From NCBI GenBank assembly GCA_000733355.1, contig JNVV01000013.1, positions 221,323-285,322 on the forward strand: a stretch of 64,000 bases of DNA, written 5' to 3'. The translations under genes and the position numbers were made by a program. The DNA is from Falciphora oryzae. Its lineage: Eukaryota > Ascomycota > Sordariomycetes > Magnaporthales > Magnaporthaceae. This document shows, piece after piece, positions 20,690 to 31,450 of the stretch (position 1 is the stretch's first letter; every line of letters starts with the position of its first letter). The notes under the pieces are model-generated. The model did not search any database and was not told where the DNA came from. It saw only the letters and a list, made by a program, of their open reading frames with translations.

Positions 20690-23600
20690 TCACTCTGTTT
20701 TAGTCTCGTACTCGTCAATCACGCTCCGCGGCCTGCTAAACTTGCCGAGCGGCTTGTACTCAAGATCGTCAAAGCCAAAGCCTTTTGGACCGCCAATCTC
20801 CAAGCCGCGAGGAGTCGACGTCCACCTCTCGGAGGCTGTGATTCCGAGTACAATTACGGGCAAACCATATCGATACTCCTGGGTACCGAGAGCTTCGCCG
20901 TTCTGCGCGTCAATAACACAGACAAGGTCTGGAACCATGGCAATGATCTAGGAGATTTGTTAGCAAAATCCAAGAATTGACAAAGAAGGAAGAAGAGAGA
21001 TTACCTCTTCGTCACCATCCACACCCACTTTCTTGGCGTAGATGTTCTCGTTTTTAAAGGGGATGATCATGCGCTCCTTTCTCGCGCCAGCAACCGCTCC
21101 GTCGCCGTTCGTAGTGGACTCGATGATCACTTCGCCGTACGCATGACCCATGCGCAGAGTCCGCTCGACCCCAACGATCTTACCCCTGAAAAGCAACTTG
21201 GCCGACTCCGGGCCGCCGACCTCTTGGATGATAGCCTCGGCGGCATTGTCGATAGTGTTTGTGCACCGCGCCAGCGCCACGGCACGGCCGATGCGCCACG
21301 CCAGCGACATGGTGTTCTCGACCACCCACTCCTTCGTGTTCTTGCCGCTGACGGGCCCCTTGGCGCAACCAACGTGCGATCCCATCTGCGACAGCGCCGC
21401 GCGCAGCGCCCTCTCGGCGTCCAGCTCGGTCGGCGCCTTCTTCATGATGATGATGCGACCATTGCCGTCCGAGATGCACGTCGGGACCATGACGGCCTCC
21501 TTGACGAACACGACGGGCGTCGTTTGCCACGACACGGGGTAGGCGCGGCCCATCCAGTCGCCGTCGACGGCGGGGATATCGAGCCCCGTGCCCGACGCGC
21601 CAATCACTAGGCCCTGCAGGCCGTTGCCGCCACCGATCTCGAGCGGGATCACGGCAGTGGGCCGGATGCGCAGGTATTCGTACAGCTCGCGCTGCGCCTC
21701 GAGCATCTCGTCGCCGTACAGCTTCTCGACCGACACCTGCGGCGACCCTTTCCCGCCGCCGCAGGCTACGATGTCGTCGTCCTTGAGGTCGTGCGGCGAG
21801 ATGACGCGCAGCACCGAGCCGGCGCGCAGGAGCTCGCGGAGGCGCAGGAAGTGCTGGTACGGGTTCCCGCCGCCGCCTGTGCCTAGGATGTAGCAACCTA
21901 TTGTGATGAATTCGAGGTCTGTTTCCGAGAGGAACCACTCGCGCTTGATGATCCTGGGGCGGTAAGAAGTAATGTAATCTTTGGTCAGGGGAGGCGATAC
22001 TTTTTCAGATACGCTGTTGGTGGAAGATCCCTTGTCTCCTTTGCCTCCGGTCGCGTTGGGAGAGTCCTCCGCCAAAGACTCGTGGTCGATGTCGTCATCG
22101 TGCACGCCGTTGGTGGGCATGCTCAGCTCGTTAGAGTTGGCGCGAGAGTAGTCAAAGTCGCCAACAGCTTTGACAATGATGCGGGATTTGTTCGCGATGT
22201 ACTGAAGAGGGAAACTCTCCATCTCGGCGATCGTTACCGACTCGCGGAGGGCACCCGCCTCGACGGCCCTATCGATCGCCCTTTGTGACAGGTCCTCCAT
22301 GATCTCGGTCTTGGATCTTGTCTCAGTGCTCTCTACCGAGTCGACCACACCGCTGACGCGTGCGGTTGCCGCCCCGATGGCGTTGGCGACTCCGGCCCAG
22401 TTGGGCTTTACAACGCGACTGGCACCCGCAAGGGAGCCCGGTGCAATGACGGCACCGCCTCCGACCAGAACCACGGGGATGTCGGCGGGTGACGTTTTCA
22501 TGGTGTCGATGATGGACTCGAGCATTCTCCTGACGGTTGCTTTGAACTCGTCCAGGTCAGAAGCCAAGTCGCCGTTACTTGCTATCAAGCTACGGTCGCC
22601 GATGTCATTGATACTGGCGTCGGCGAAGACGGTGTAATCTGTTGTTGTCGGCACATCACCACCAAACACCAGAGCCTTCTCGCGGATCTGGTAGCCAACA
22701 CTCTCGGGTCCCACGGAAAGCTTGCCCGAACTCCTGTCGCGGGACACAATGGAGCCTCCGCCTAGGCCAATGCTCCGCACATCGGGATACGAAAAGTTCG
22801 TCCGCACACCGGCGGTTTCGCTGTATGCCGCCGCCTGTCGTGGGAATCCGTTGGCGAGCAGCAGCCCAACATCGGTGGTTGTGCCGCCAATATCCACGAC
22901 CATCATTGCCTCCTTCTCCTGCTCGTGCTGTCCCTGCATGAGAAACGCAGCGCCGCGCATGCTGTTGGTCGGCCCACTGGAAAACGTGCGGATGGGCAGG
23001 CGAGCAGCAGCAGTAGCTGGGAGGATGGTGCCGTCGTTCTGCGTCACGAAGACTGGACACACAAGCTTGAGGCGTGTCACGGCGTCTTGAAAGGCGTGTA
23101 TGGTGCGTCTCGCGAAGGGCAGGATGGATGCATTGAGCACGGCGGCGTTTTCACGCTCGAGAAATCCAATATTGGCGACGTCGCGAGAACACACGACGTC
23201 CGCCTCGGGGAAAACCTCGCGCACGATGACCGCGGCCCTCTCTTCTTGGCGGTAGACAACATCGATTGGACTGAAGATTCCGACAATGACGATGCTGCGG
23301 ATGCCACGGGCACGAATTTCCAGGGCCTCGCGGCGCACGGCGTCCTCGTCCAGCTCCGCGATCAGGGCGCCGTCGATCTCGAGGCCTCCAGGGACGAGGC
23401 CGCGGTAGGCGCACATGATGTCGCGTAGAGCGGGGGGCCAGTCGACACCGACGGGGATGTCGTGGGAGAAGGGCCCGCAGAGGCGGATGACTGCCACGCT
23501 GGCCAGCCGCGAGCGGTCCATCTCGACAACGGCGTTGATGAAGTGCGTGGTGCCGATGGTGACGCTGGCCACCTCGGCGGGCGAGATGCGAGACTCGGCA

Positions 23601-23837
23601 AACATGTCGGCGATGACGCGGTTGATGCCGTCGCTCGGGTTGCGCGTCGTGCTCGACTTCTTCCACGCCACGATGCCCCTGTCTGGGTCCGAGGACCGTG
23701 TTGGGTCGAGGATAACGCCATCTGTGTTTGTACTGTCCAGGTGAGGTCTGTCAACTGGTGCTTCTGCTTGGGGCTCTGGGATAATATTTGGGGCTATACC
23801 CGCCGACATCGACGCCAATCCGCAAGGAGGCGGGCAT
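20690..23837 (-). CDS. Hydantoinase/oxoprolinase (HyuA) fused to DUF917
   Basis: Three exons (23837-23800, 23732-21005, 20947-20690) give 1007 residues. The tiny 38-nt first exon encodes MPASLRIGVDVGG, and splicing completes the N-terminal nucleotide-binding loop GVDVGGTNTDGVILDP, which strongly supports this start. A second ASKHA phosphate loop, VDIGGTTTDVGLL, and VLVGGGAVIAPG follow. From about residue 610 the protein becomes a DUF917 module (GCYILGTGGGGNPY, CGGGKGSPQVSVEKL, IGGGNGLQGLVIGASGTGLDIPAVDGDWMGRA shortened here to its hallmarks). There is no HyuB half. Known HyuA/oxoprolinase relatives hydrolyse cyclic amides with ATP; the DUF917 substrate is unsettled. The divergent neighbour is an NCS1 permease, suggesting a hydantoin-, allantoin- or pyrimidine-like substrate (inference). 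Confidence 0.88.
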
Positions 23838-24753
23838 CGCGAGCAGTTGCTTGAGATGTTCGAGATGAACAAGAAGGCTGTCTCAAGCGGGGGGAAGGAA
23901 CGACAGGGGAAAGTCCCTTGCGCAGAGAGTAAACAGGTGACCGGGAAAATTGCGTTAGAATTGAAGAAGGATGGGTTAGAACCAGCAACTTCAGCAACTG
24001 AGGAAAGGCGCTACACCTCCGGCTGAAATGCCGTCCATCCTTCGCACGTCTTTGTTTCTCCAGAATCTCGGTCGGAACCAAGCCGATGCTTGTCTCAAAG
24101 CACAAGCACTCCACCCCCTCTTCACTATCAGCGCTCTGGCAGGTGGTCGGACGCCGAAGCCGAAGTCGGATAACTTGAGGAGCTCAACCCAGGGTCCGAT
24201 AGGCTCAGGTACTGTGCGGGAGCTGTGTGATGCAGCACGACAGCCTCCGCCACCACTAGGTAGCCACTCTAGGCACCAATATACAACGGGGTCTAACGTG
24301 GGGACGGACTATTGAATGGAGAGCAGCGCGGACGTTTGGCCAAGGAGGCTGATGATGCGAATGCTTGATAATTGATGAAAGACTGGAATTTCCTTTCTTG
24401 GGAAGTGGAGCCAGTCGCTTCTTATCTTCCCCCGCCTTTGCCGATCGTCGGACACTTCTCCGCTCTTCCTCCCGTCTTGGTCTTTGACTCGCAAACAAAC
24501 TGCCCGTGTGATCCTGATGCTACCACCTCTAAAGAGACCCATTGTATTCCATGGGTACCGTGGTAGGCACACTGCATGTGGCCAAGGCAGGGCCGCAGAT
24601 AAGGAAACCCCAGCGGGCCATGGATGCTTTAGGGACCTACGAGGTTAGCTGTCCCGACGGCCTGGGGATAGAAATAAGATGTCGCGTTACCCACCGGCGC
24701 GGGCAAAAGGGCGACCGTGCCATCAAGCTGGCCAGCCTGTCTGTCTACTCATC
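23838..24753. promoter_or_regulatory. Shared promoter region of the hydantoinase and NCS1 permease genes with GATA-factor sites
   Basis: This 916-bp region separates two divergent starts. It contains five HGATAR matches (either strand) at 24125, 24197, 24366, 24422 and 24597, against roughly 2.7 expected by chance. Such sites bind AreA/NIT2-type nitrogen regulators in filamentous fungi. Enrichment is modest, so nitrogen control is only a hypothesis. Confidence 0.35.
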
Positions 24754-26764
24754 ATGGCGACAGACGTCTTGCGCAGAGCCAGGGAGGCAGCCACCCTCAA
24801 GGCCGACGAAAGTCGTCCCGAGGAGACCACGTCATGGGTGAACCGTGACCTGGTGCCGATGCCACCGTCGCGACGAACTTGGGGGTGGTTCAACTTCTTC
24901 GGCGCCCAATCACTGTAAGTGCTGCGGACAAAAAGACATCAAGCATGTACATTACAGCTTCAAGGCGCGCCGGATGGCCGACTGACAATAATCCTTTCAG
25001 GGGTGCCCTCAATATGTCGTCGTGGCAGACGCCAAACACCTTTCTCACGCAGGGCCTGTCGGTCGGTCAAGCAATGGCCATCGTCGTCATTTCACGTTTG
25101 ATAGTCTCGGCATTCGCCTGTGTCGTCGGCTGGTGCGGCTTGACCTGGCACGTCGGCTTTACGGTGCAAAACCGGTTTACTTGGGGAATGCGAGGCTCCT
25201 ATATCCCCCTGCTCCAGCGCTGCCTGCTTAACTTCATTTGGACCGCGCTCCAGTGCTGGAATGGAGGCAAGCTTGTCACGTAAGCTGATTGCGATGCATA
25301 TGTTTTACATTCCGCATTCAGATATATATGCTAACGGCTCTGTGTTGCGGCTTCCAGGGTTGCCCTAACGGCACTATGGCCCTCGTTTCAGAGGCTTCCA
25401 AACACCCTCCCAGAGAGCATGCCAACCACGACGTCTGAGATGATTGGCTTCGCCATCTTCTGGATTTCCTCGGTTCCCTTCCTATTTATCCGACCCGAAC
25501 GATTCAAGAAACCATTCTTCGTCTCCAGCGTTGGCTGCGGCATCGGCATGATCTGCATGATGATCTGGTCCCTGGCTGCTGCCGGGGGCGTCGGCCCCGT
25601 CTTTTATAAAGGCGAGGACGTGCCGGCCTCGTCGCGCTGGAGCGTCTCGTGGCTGATAATGGCCGGCCTGAACCAGGCCATTGGCGGGAAGGCCGCCGGC
25701 ATGACAAACGAGAGTGACTTTTCACGGTACTCCAACTCCACGACCGGTTTTGTGCTGGGTACCGTCTCTGTTCAGTGGATTGTCGGAATCTTTGTCTCGC
25801 TTGGTGGCTTGGTGACGACGGCCGCATGCCAGATATTGTATGGCAAGATCTACTGGAACCCTCCCGACCTGATGATGGTCATGATGGATGGTGAGTGGCT
25901 CGAATTCGTCCGAACTTTTATCAGTGTAACGAACAATCTGTGCTAACAACTTGACAATTTCTCACAGATGGCAATGGTTCGTCGGGATTTCGTGCAGGAG
26001 TTTTCTTCCTCTCTCTAGCATTCACTTTCGCGATCCTATTCCAGAATGTGTGCGGCAACGCCGTCGCCGGCGGCATCGACCTGGCCGGCGTCTTCCCCCG
26101 CTACATCGACATCCGCCGAGGTGCCATCATCACGCTCCTCGCGACCTGGATCCTGCAGCCGTGGCAGCTCATCAACCGTGCCGCCACCTTTGTCAGTGTC
26201 CTGTCGTCCTTCTCCGTCTTTCTCGCCCCGCTCCTGGGCGTCATGATCTGCGACTACTTCTTCATCCGCCGCCAGAAGATCAAACTCAGCCACCTCTATC
26301 GTCCCGAAGGCTCCGACTACTGGTTCACGCACGGGTTCAACTGGCGCGTCGTCCCCTGCTGGGCGGCTGGGTGGATCCCCACCATCGGCGGCCTCGTCGC
26401 CAGCGTCGGCGGGTACAAGGACGCCCCGGATGCCCTATTTCAGCTGTACTATGCTGCTTTTTTCATCGGCCTGAGCATCTCGTTCGCTCTCTTCCTGGCC
26501 GTCAACAAGTTGTTTCCTCCGCCTGGCTTGGGCGAGTTCGACCCTTACGACGATTGGGCCACATTTACGCCCGAAGAGGCGGCCAGGCTCGGCATTGTGC
26601 CGAACGAAGATGCAGAGGAGCTGGTACACACACGGCTCGGTCAGTCTGGATATGACAAGGGCCGGAGACATGTGGTCACGAGTAGCAAGGAGACGCAACT
26701 GGAAGCAACCGAAGCGGTGCCGATTCCTGAGGACGTATCCGAGAAGGTGGCGAAGACGAGATAG
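24754..26764 (+). CDS. NCS1-family permease (nucleobase/allantoin/hydantoin type)
   Basis: Four exons (24754-24914, 25001-25279, 25358-25890, 25968-26764) join in frame through three canonical introns to 589 residues. The protein shows NCS1 hallmarks: the cytosolic N-terminus with WVNRDLVPMPPSRRTW, WFNFFG just before TM1, a SWQTPNT-type loop, RNxFxWGMRGSYIP, an NESDFSRYS motif, GNAVAGGIDLAGVFPRYI and ICDYFFIRRQKI. NCS1 carriers are Na+- or H+-coupled importers of uracil, cytosine, allantoin, hydantoins, thiamine or nicotinamide riboside at the plasma membrane. Substrate cannot be read from sequence by eye. Divergence from the hydantoinase gene suggests a cyclic ureide or amide. It is convergent with the next tannase-family gene (111 bp). 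Confidence 0.9.
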
Positions 26765-26875
26765 TAGAAGCTGCCTTGAGTTTGGAGAAAAGTCTCCCGG
26801 AACCTTGGGACAGTATCAACTTCTACATTATAAATTGTGTTAACAGATCGGCCTTGATCTTTCCCGACGCGCGTA

Positions 26876-28504
26876 TTACTTGCAAGAATAGCTCTCTGCC
26901 ACGCGCACATCGCCCTTCCCGTCATACCTGGCACGCTTAGGGTGGCTACATAGAATGCGCTGAAACTGAAGACCGTCCGCGTCGGGCTCCGTCTGAGCGA
27001 GAAGCATATCGGGTGCCTTCCCGTTCTCGACCCAGTCCTTCAGTCCCTGGAATACGGTGCGCGGGAACAGGCCCCCTGGACCCCCACCGCAGTGGTCGAC
27101 ACCGGGCGCCTCAAAGTAGCGCATGTACTCGCTGGCGTGCTTGCGGTCGAACGCCACAACGCCCTCATAATAGTGTCGGGATTGGTTGTAGGGTATGACA
27201 GGATCGGAGAGCCCGTGCCACAGGAGCAGCTTGCCGCCGGCCTCCCGCAGACCAGACAGGTCAGGGTCCGCGGTGCGAATCGCCGAGTCGTATAGCCGCC
27301 GGCTTTTCTGCAGGAGCCTTGCTAGCTCCACCGTGGTGATTTTGGTGATGTCGACCGGCATTTCGGTTTCGTACAGAAAATACTGCAGCCATTGCATCGG
27401 TATAAAAAACGGATCCGGCTCGCATTGGGGCTCGCCCGTGGAGTAGTCGCATTTGGTCCTGGCTAGCGCTAGGAGCGGGCCGGAGAGCTTAAGTTGATGA
27501 CCCATCCCGCTCCAGATCCTCTTCTCCTCGCCGTCCTCTTCTGTTTCCTTCCAGCCGCCCCAGACTGTCTGGACAATGTCGGCGCCCTTGTCCGACAGCT
27601 TCCACTTCTTGCCGAGCTCGGCGCACTCGAACTCGGCCCCGACAACGCTGTGCGGGTCGAATGTGTTGAAGCACATCTCAGGCTCCGAGATGATTCCGTC
27701 CTCGACCTTGTCCAGCCCATCGCACGCGGCCACGGCACGCCGCGTGAATTCGGCCATCTCACAAGGCGGGGGCGCGTAGTCGAGCTCGACCATGCGCACC
27801 TGACCTCGGAGCGCCGTGACCAGAAACTCGTTAAAATATATGGCGGGAGCCGCGGATAAGAATCCTTCGTAAAGGTGCGGGTACCTCTGCGCGAGCATCA
27901 AGGCCTGGCGCCCTCCGGTGGAGCAGCCGACAAAGTATGAGCGTCCGACCTCGCGGTTGTAGAACTGCTCCGTCACGCTCTTGCCGATGACGGCCGCGTC
28001 GGCCAGGGACACGCTGGCAAAGTTCTGGAGGGCGTGTAGATTGACGTTGCCCTCGCTCGCCAGTGCCCACGTCGACGGGTCGCCCCAGTCTTCCACCGTA
28101 TGCCCGCCATCGGTGCTGACGACCGAGTAACCCGAGGCGACAGCGCCGGCGTGAGAGCTGAAGAGGAAGCCGGTCTGGAACCCCCCGCCACCGACGCCCA
28201 TAAAATGACCGTTCCAGGGGACGACATTATCGTCCATTGGCAGCCAGACCTGCGTGTGGATGCGGTCGTGGTGGCCGGGGTGCGTGTAGGTAAGCGTGAC
28301 GTTGCAGAAGCTCAGCGGAGGAGTCGTTGGCAGGAAGGGCTCTGGAAAGCGGTTCCGGGGAGCCGGCAGTGTGTAGTTGGTGACCCAGTTGGCTTCAACG
28401 CCAAGAAATTCGGCGCCGCGGAGGGTCGGGAAGGGAATGGAGCTGGCCACGCAGGGCTCCAGACCCGGAACACCAATGGCTAGGCTCCTCACGATAGCGT
28501 TCAT
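26876..28504 (-). CDS. Tannase/feruloyl esterase family hydrolase
   Basis: The single-exon, 542-residue protein belongs to the tannase/FaeB family. The CS-D-HC motif is complete: Cys194-Ser195 in FVGCSTGGRQ, Asp434 in GLSDPVIPYN and His471-Cys472 in GVDHCGGG. It has the lid Ca-loop-like CDGLDKVEDGII and the C-terminal ARYDGKGD...SYSCK. It is clearly divergent from the window's FaeB. With this start (ATG 28504) the N-terminus, MNAIVRSLAIGVPGLEPCVAS, is a poor signal peptide. An upstream exon or a different start is possible, but I find no convincing one in 28505-28620. Substrate may be gallate, ferulate or other aromatic esters. Confidence 0.88.
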   Translation of the reverse strand: MNAIVRSLAIGVPGLEPCVASSIPFPTLRGAEFLGVEANWVTNYTLPAPRNRFPEPFLPTTPPLSFCNVTLTYTHPGHHDRIHTQVWLPMDDNVVPWNGHFMGVGGGGFQTGFLFSSHAGAVASGYSVVSTDGGHTVEDWGDPSTWALASEGNVNLHALQNFASVSLADAAVIGKSVTEQFYNREVGRSYFVGCSTGGRQALMLAQRYPHLYEGFLSAAPAIYFNEFLVTALRGQVRMVELDYAPPPCEMAEFTRRAVAACDGLDKVEDGIISEPEMCFNTFDPHSVVGAEFECAELGKKWKLSDKGADIVQTVWGGWKETEEDGEEKRIWSGMGHQLKLSGPLLALARTKCDYSTGEPQCEPDPFFIPMQWLQYFLYETEMPVDITKITTVELARLLQKSRRLYDSAIRTADPDLSGLREAGGKLLLWHGLSDPVIPYNQSRHYYEGVVAFDRKHASEYMRYFEAPGVDHCGGGPGGLFPRTVFQGLKDWVENGKAPDMLLAQTEPDADGLQFQRILCSHPKRARYDGKGDVRVAESYSCK

Positions 28505-29111
28505 TTTGTTGGCGGTGCTTATGGCATGAGTGGGGGACCTTCAAGATGGTGGGATCGAGGGCAAGGGGCATACACGGAATTTATACTCGCAGATCATTAG
28601 TGAGACGGGGGACTTGATGAACGCGGGTTAGAAGCACAAGGGAGATCGGGGCGGCCGCGATGAGCCGACCCCGCGTCCTCCTGACGCTCCGAGGTAGGAG
28701 CTGGTCCACATCCTCCATTATTTTCTGTGGGTGTCGGGCCATAAAACTGCCGTGTCTCGTCGACCGGCGATGTATGTGGTCTAGGTTGCCATGCCTCTCG
28801 TCCTATTTAAGGAGGTGGTCAAGTGGAGCTCGGGATCTTCCCCGATCCCGAGCCACCAGGCTTACACCAAGCTGTTAGGGTTAGGGGTAGAGACAGGCCC
28901 AGGCTTGTGCTCCATCGGAAATTTTCGTGTGGGGACGAGGCTTCCAATTGTCGGCCTGGTTGGAATCGTGGGATGCAATACTGGTGAATCAACACCTCTT
29001 TACTTTATGCCTCCCAGCTTGTTGCCCGAACACGGGCCCGGGAATGCTTGATAGTGCGGCTCTGCGTTGCAGCGGAATCGTAGCGGACGTTGTCCGACAC
29101 CTGCGCGCGGC
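28505..29111. other. Divergent promoter region
   Basis: This 607 bp lies between the tannase-family and P450 genes. Nothing coding is supported here. A missing signal-peptide exon of the tannase-family gene would have to lie in its left part. Confidence 0.45.
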
Positions 29112-30862
29112 ATGACATTGCACCTCCCACTCCACCTGGTGGCACCTTCTTGGCTGTCAAACCTGATCGAGCTACTCCGACAGCCAACCATCGTTTTCTG
29201 TCTATGTGCACTTGGGGTATCTGTCTCCGGTATCCTCGCTCTTGTCTCCGTCGTATTGTACAGACTCTACCTGCACCCTTTGTCACGCATTCCGGGGCCC
29301 CGACTGGCCGCCGTATCCAATGTCTGGTATGGCTACCAGGTGTGCACAGGACAGCTGTTGCAGGTTGGGAAGGGGCTACACCCCAAGTATGGGCCTATTG
29401 TTCGTGTCGGGCCCAATGAGGTCTGGTTGAACTCGGAGGACGCATTTCGGCAGGTCTATGGTATGGAGCCCTCTCCTCGGCCATGGTCCCCAATCATCGT
29501 GTTAACCAGAATTTATAATAACAGGTTTGGGCAGTGGATACGAAAAGTCGGATTTCTATGTGGCCACGGCCCTCCAGAAGCCTAGGATAGACTGGCGCCT
29601 GCGCCCTCACTTTTCCGACACGCTCGATTTTCTCTCAGAGCGCGATGCGCAGCGTTACCGCCAACAGCGGCGCCTCGTCGGCCCAATATATCAAGCCGCC
29701 AACCTACGCAAGTTTGGGTTGGCAGTCGACCAAGTCCTTGACCAGGCCGTTGCCCGGATAAGGGCACTTGATGGCGCTGAGGTTGACCTTAAGGAGTGGA
29801 TGCACATCATCACAGTCGAGTGTCTGGGCTCAATCGTGCTCTCATGGTCGCCCGGCTACCTACGCCTTGGCTCCGATGGAGGGTCGGGTGCTTTTAGCTA
29901 TAGAGGGTGGAAACGCAAGACCATCTTCGGCCTCTTCCCCCTCGCTGCCATCCTCGAAACACTGTCCAAGTCTGCAGGACGTGCATTCGCAGATCTCTGG
30001 GGGCTTACATTCAAGGCGCCCAAGGACCTTCGCCTATTCTTTCCGGTACGCCTCCTTTGATTTGTTACTGGAATTGTCGTGTCCACATTCCACTATCGAC
30101 TAGCCGGCTGACACTCTGCAGGCCGTCCATCGGAAAATCAAGGCCCGACTGCGCAACATTGGAACAAAGAAGCCGCAGAAGAATGCTCGCGAAGATCTCA
30201 TGGCGAATCTTGTGGAATTACATGAGGAGCGACCCGAATTCACGGCCACCTACCTGCACCGCATGGCCATCACGAATTTCGGGGCTGGTCATGAAACGAC
30301 GTGCTCGGCACTCACTGCCGCCATGGCCATGCTTGGCAGCCATCCGGACGTCCAGGACAGAGTAATCAGGGATCAGCAGAGCCTCGCAGCTGCGACCGAC
30401 GGCAGTTGGAGCCCTGCGGCATATACTCTTGCGGCAATCAAGGAGGCGCAGCGGCTATATCCCGTGATCGGCATGTCGCTCCCACGCGGGGTGCCGGTCG
30501 GAGGCACGCGCCTGCACGGCACATTCCTGCCGGCGGGCACGACGGTGGGCTGCAATCCGGTGTCGCTGCACCGCAACGAGCAGATCTTCGGAGCAGATGC
30601 GCATCTCTTCATCCCCGAGCGCTGGCTGGACTCGGCCGACGGCGCGAGGAGCAGAGCCATGGACAGGTGCAATCTAACGTGGGGCGGCGGCGCGCGGACG
30701 TGCCCTGGGAGGCATCTGGCCGAGCTGATTTTGCACAGGACGGTCGCACGTTTAATTCTGGAGTTTGAGGTGGTTTGCAGCGTGCCTGCCGACGAGGATA
30801 TGTGCTTCTACTTCATGGCCATGCTGACGGGCGTCAAGGCCCGATTCCGCGCCAGGGAATAA
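29112..30862 (+). CDS. Cytochrome P450 monooxygenase, membrane-anchored
   Basis: Exons 29112-29460, 29525-30045 and 30122-30862 give 536 residues. An N-terminal TM anchor (about residues 28-55) precedes the Pro-rich hinge LHPLSRIPGPRLAAVS. Other P450 elements are the I-helix GAGHETT (about 344-350), K-helix ExxR in KEAQR (Glu398, Arg401), PERW in place of PERF, and the haem loop WGGGARTCPGRHLAE with Cys about 484. The hinge and early sequence resemble fungal pisatin-demethylase/benzoate-hydroxylase-like clans, but the CYP family cannot be assigned by eye. It sits next to esterase genes that could release aromatic substrates, which is only a positional hint. Confidence 0.9.
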
Positions 30863-31450
30863 GACAGTCGAGAGCAGTCGCTGCGCCGCTATGGCCACGA
30901 TTGGCTGGTCGTCGCTGAGGTTCCATGTTCAGTGCCAAGCACTTTCTCCCAAGAGACTCTTTCTCTCAAGCTTCTGACTAAGCCCCACTGAGACACCCCT
31001 TTTCCGGTGGGTCCAGGCCCACACACCGCCCAGCTCTGATTCGGGCCGCGAAGCAACCGCTGAAGTCACAGAAAGGCCAGCTGGCTCAACGTTCCAATCT
31101 GCCTCCTTTTCCTCGGACCGTCACTCCTCTGTCCCATCAATCGCCTGCCGCTGTCCGCGGACCTCGGTACCTCATACAGCCTCCTTGCCTTCCCAATCGA
31201 GGCACCAGGGCTCTTGTTGTTGGCTCCCTGCGCCTATCTCGTTCCGGATGCAGCCGCTAGCGAGGTAGCCAGGCCTCTCACGTGCCACCCCAAGCGAGCC
31301 TGCGTCTTGCTTCTCTGGCCCAGCACGTGAGGCACCGGACAGCCACAGCTGCAGCCCGGCCCACCTGCCCGTGGCTACCTGTCTGTGTCTGGCGACGGGA
31401 ACGCGTCGAAGCCAGCGCCGTCGCTGCCGGCAGCCGCTGCAGCTGCAACC
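30863..31450. other. Intergenic/5' leader region
   Basis: This 588-bp C/T-rich sequence holds the P450 3' flank and the Mpv17-like gene's promoter and leader. No further gene is evident. Confidence 0.5.
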
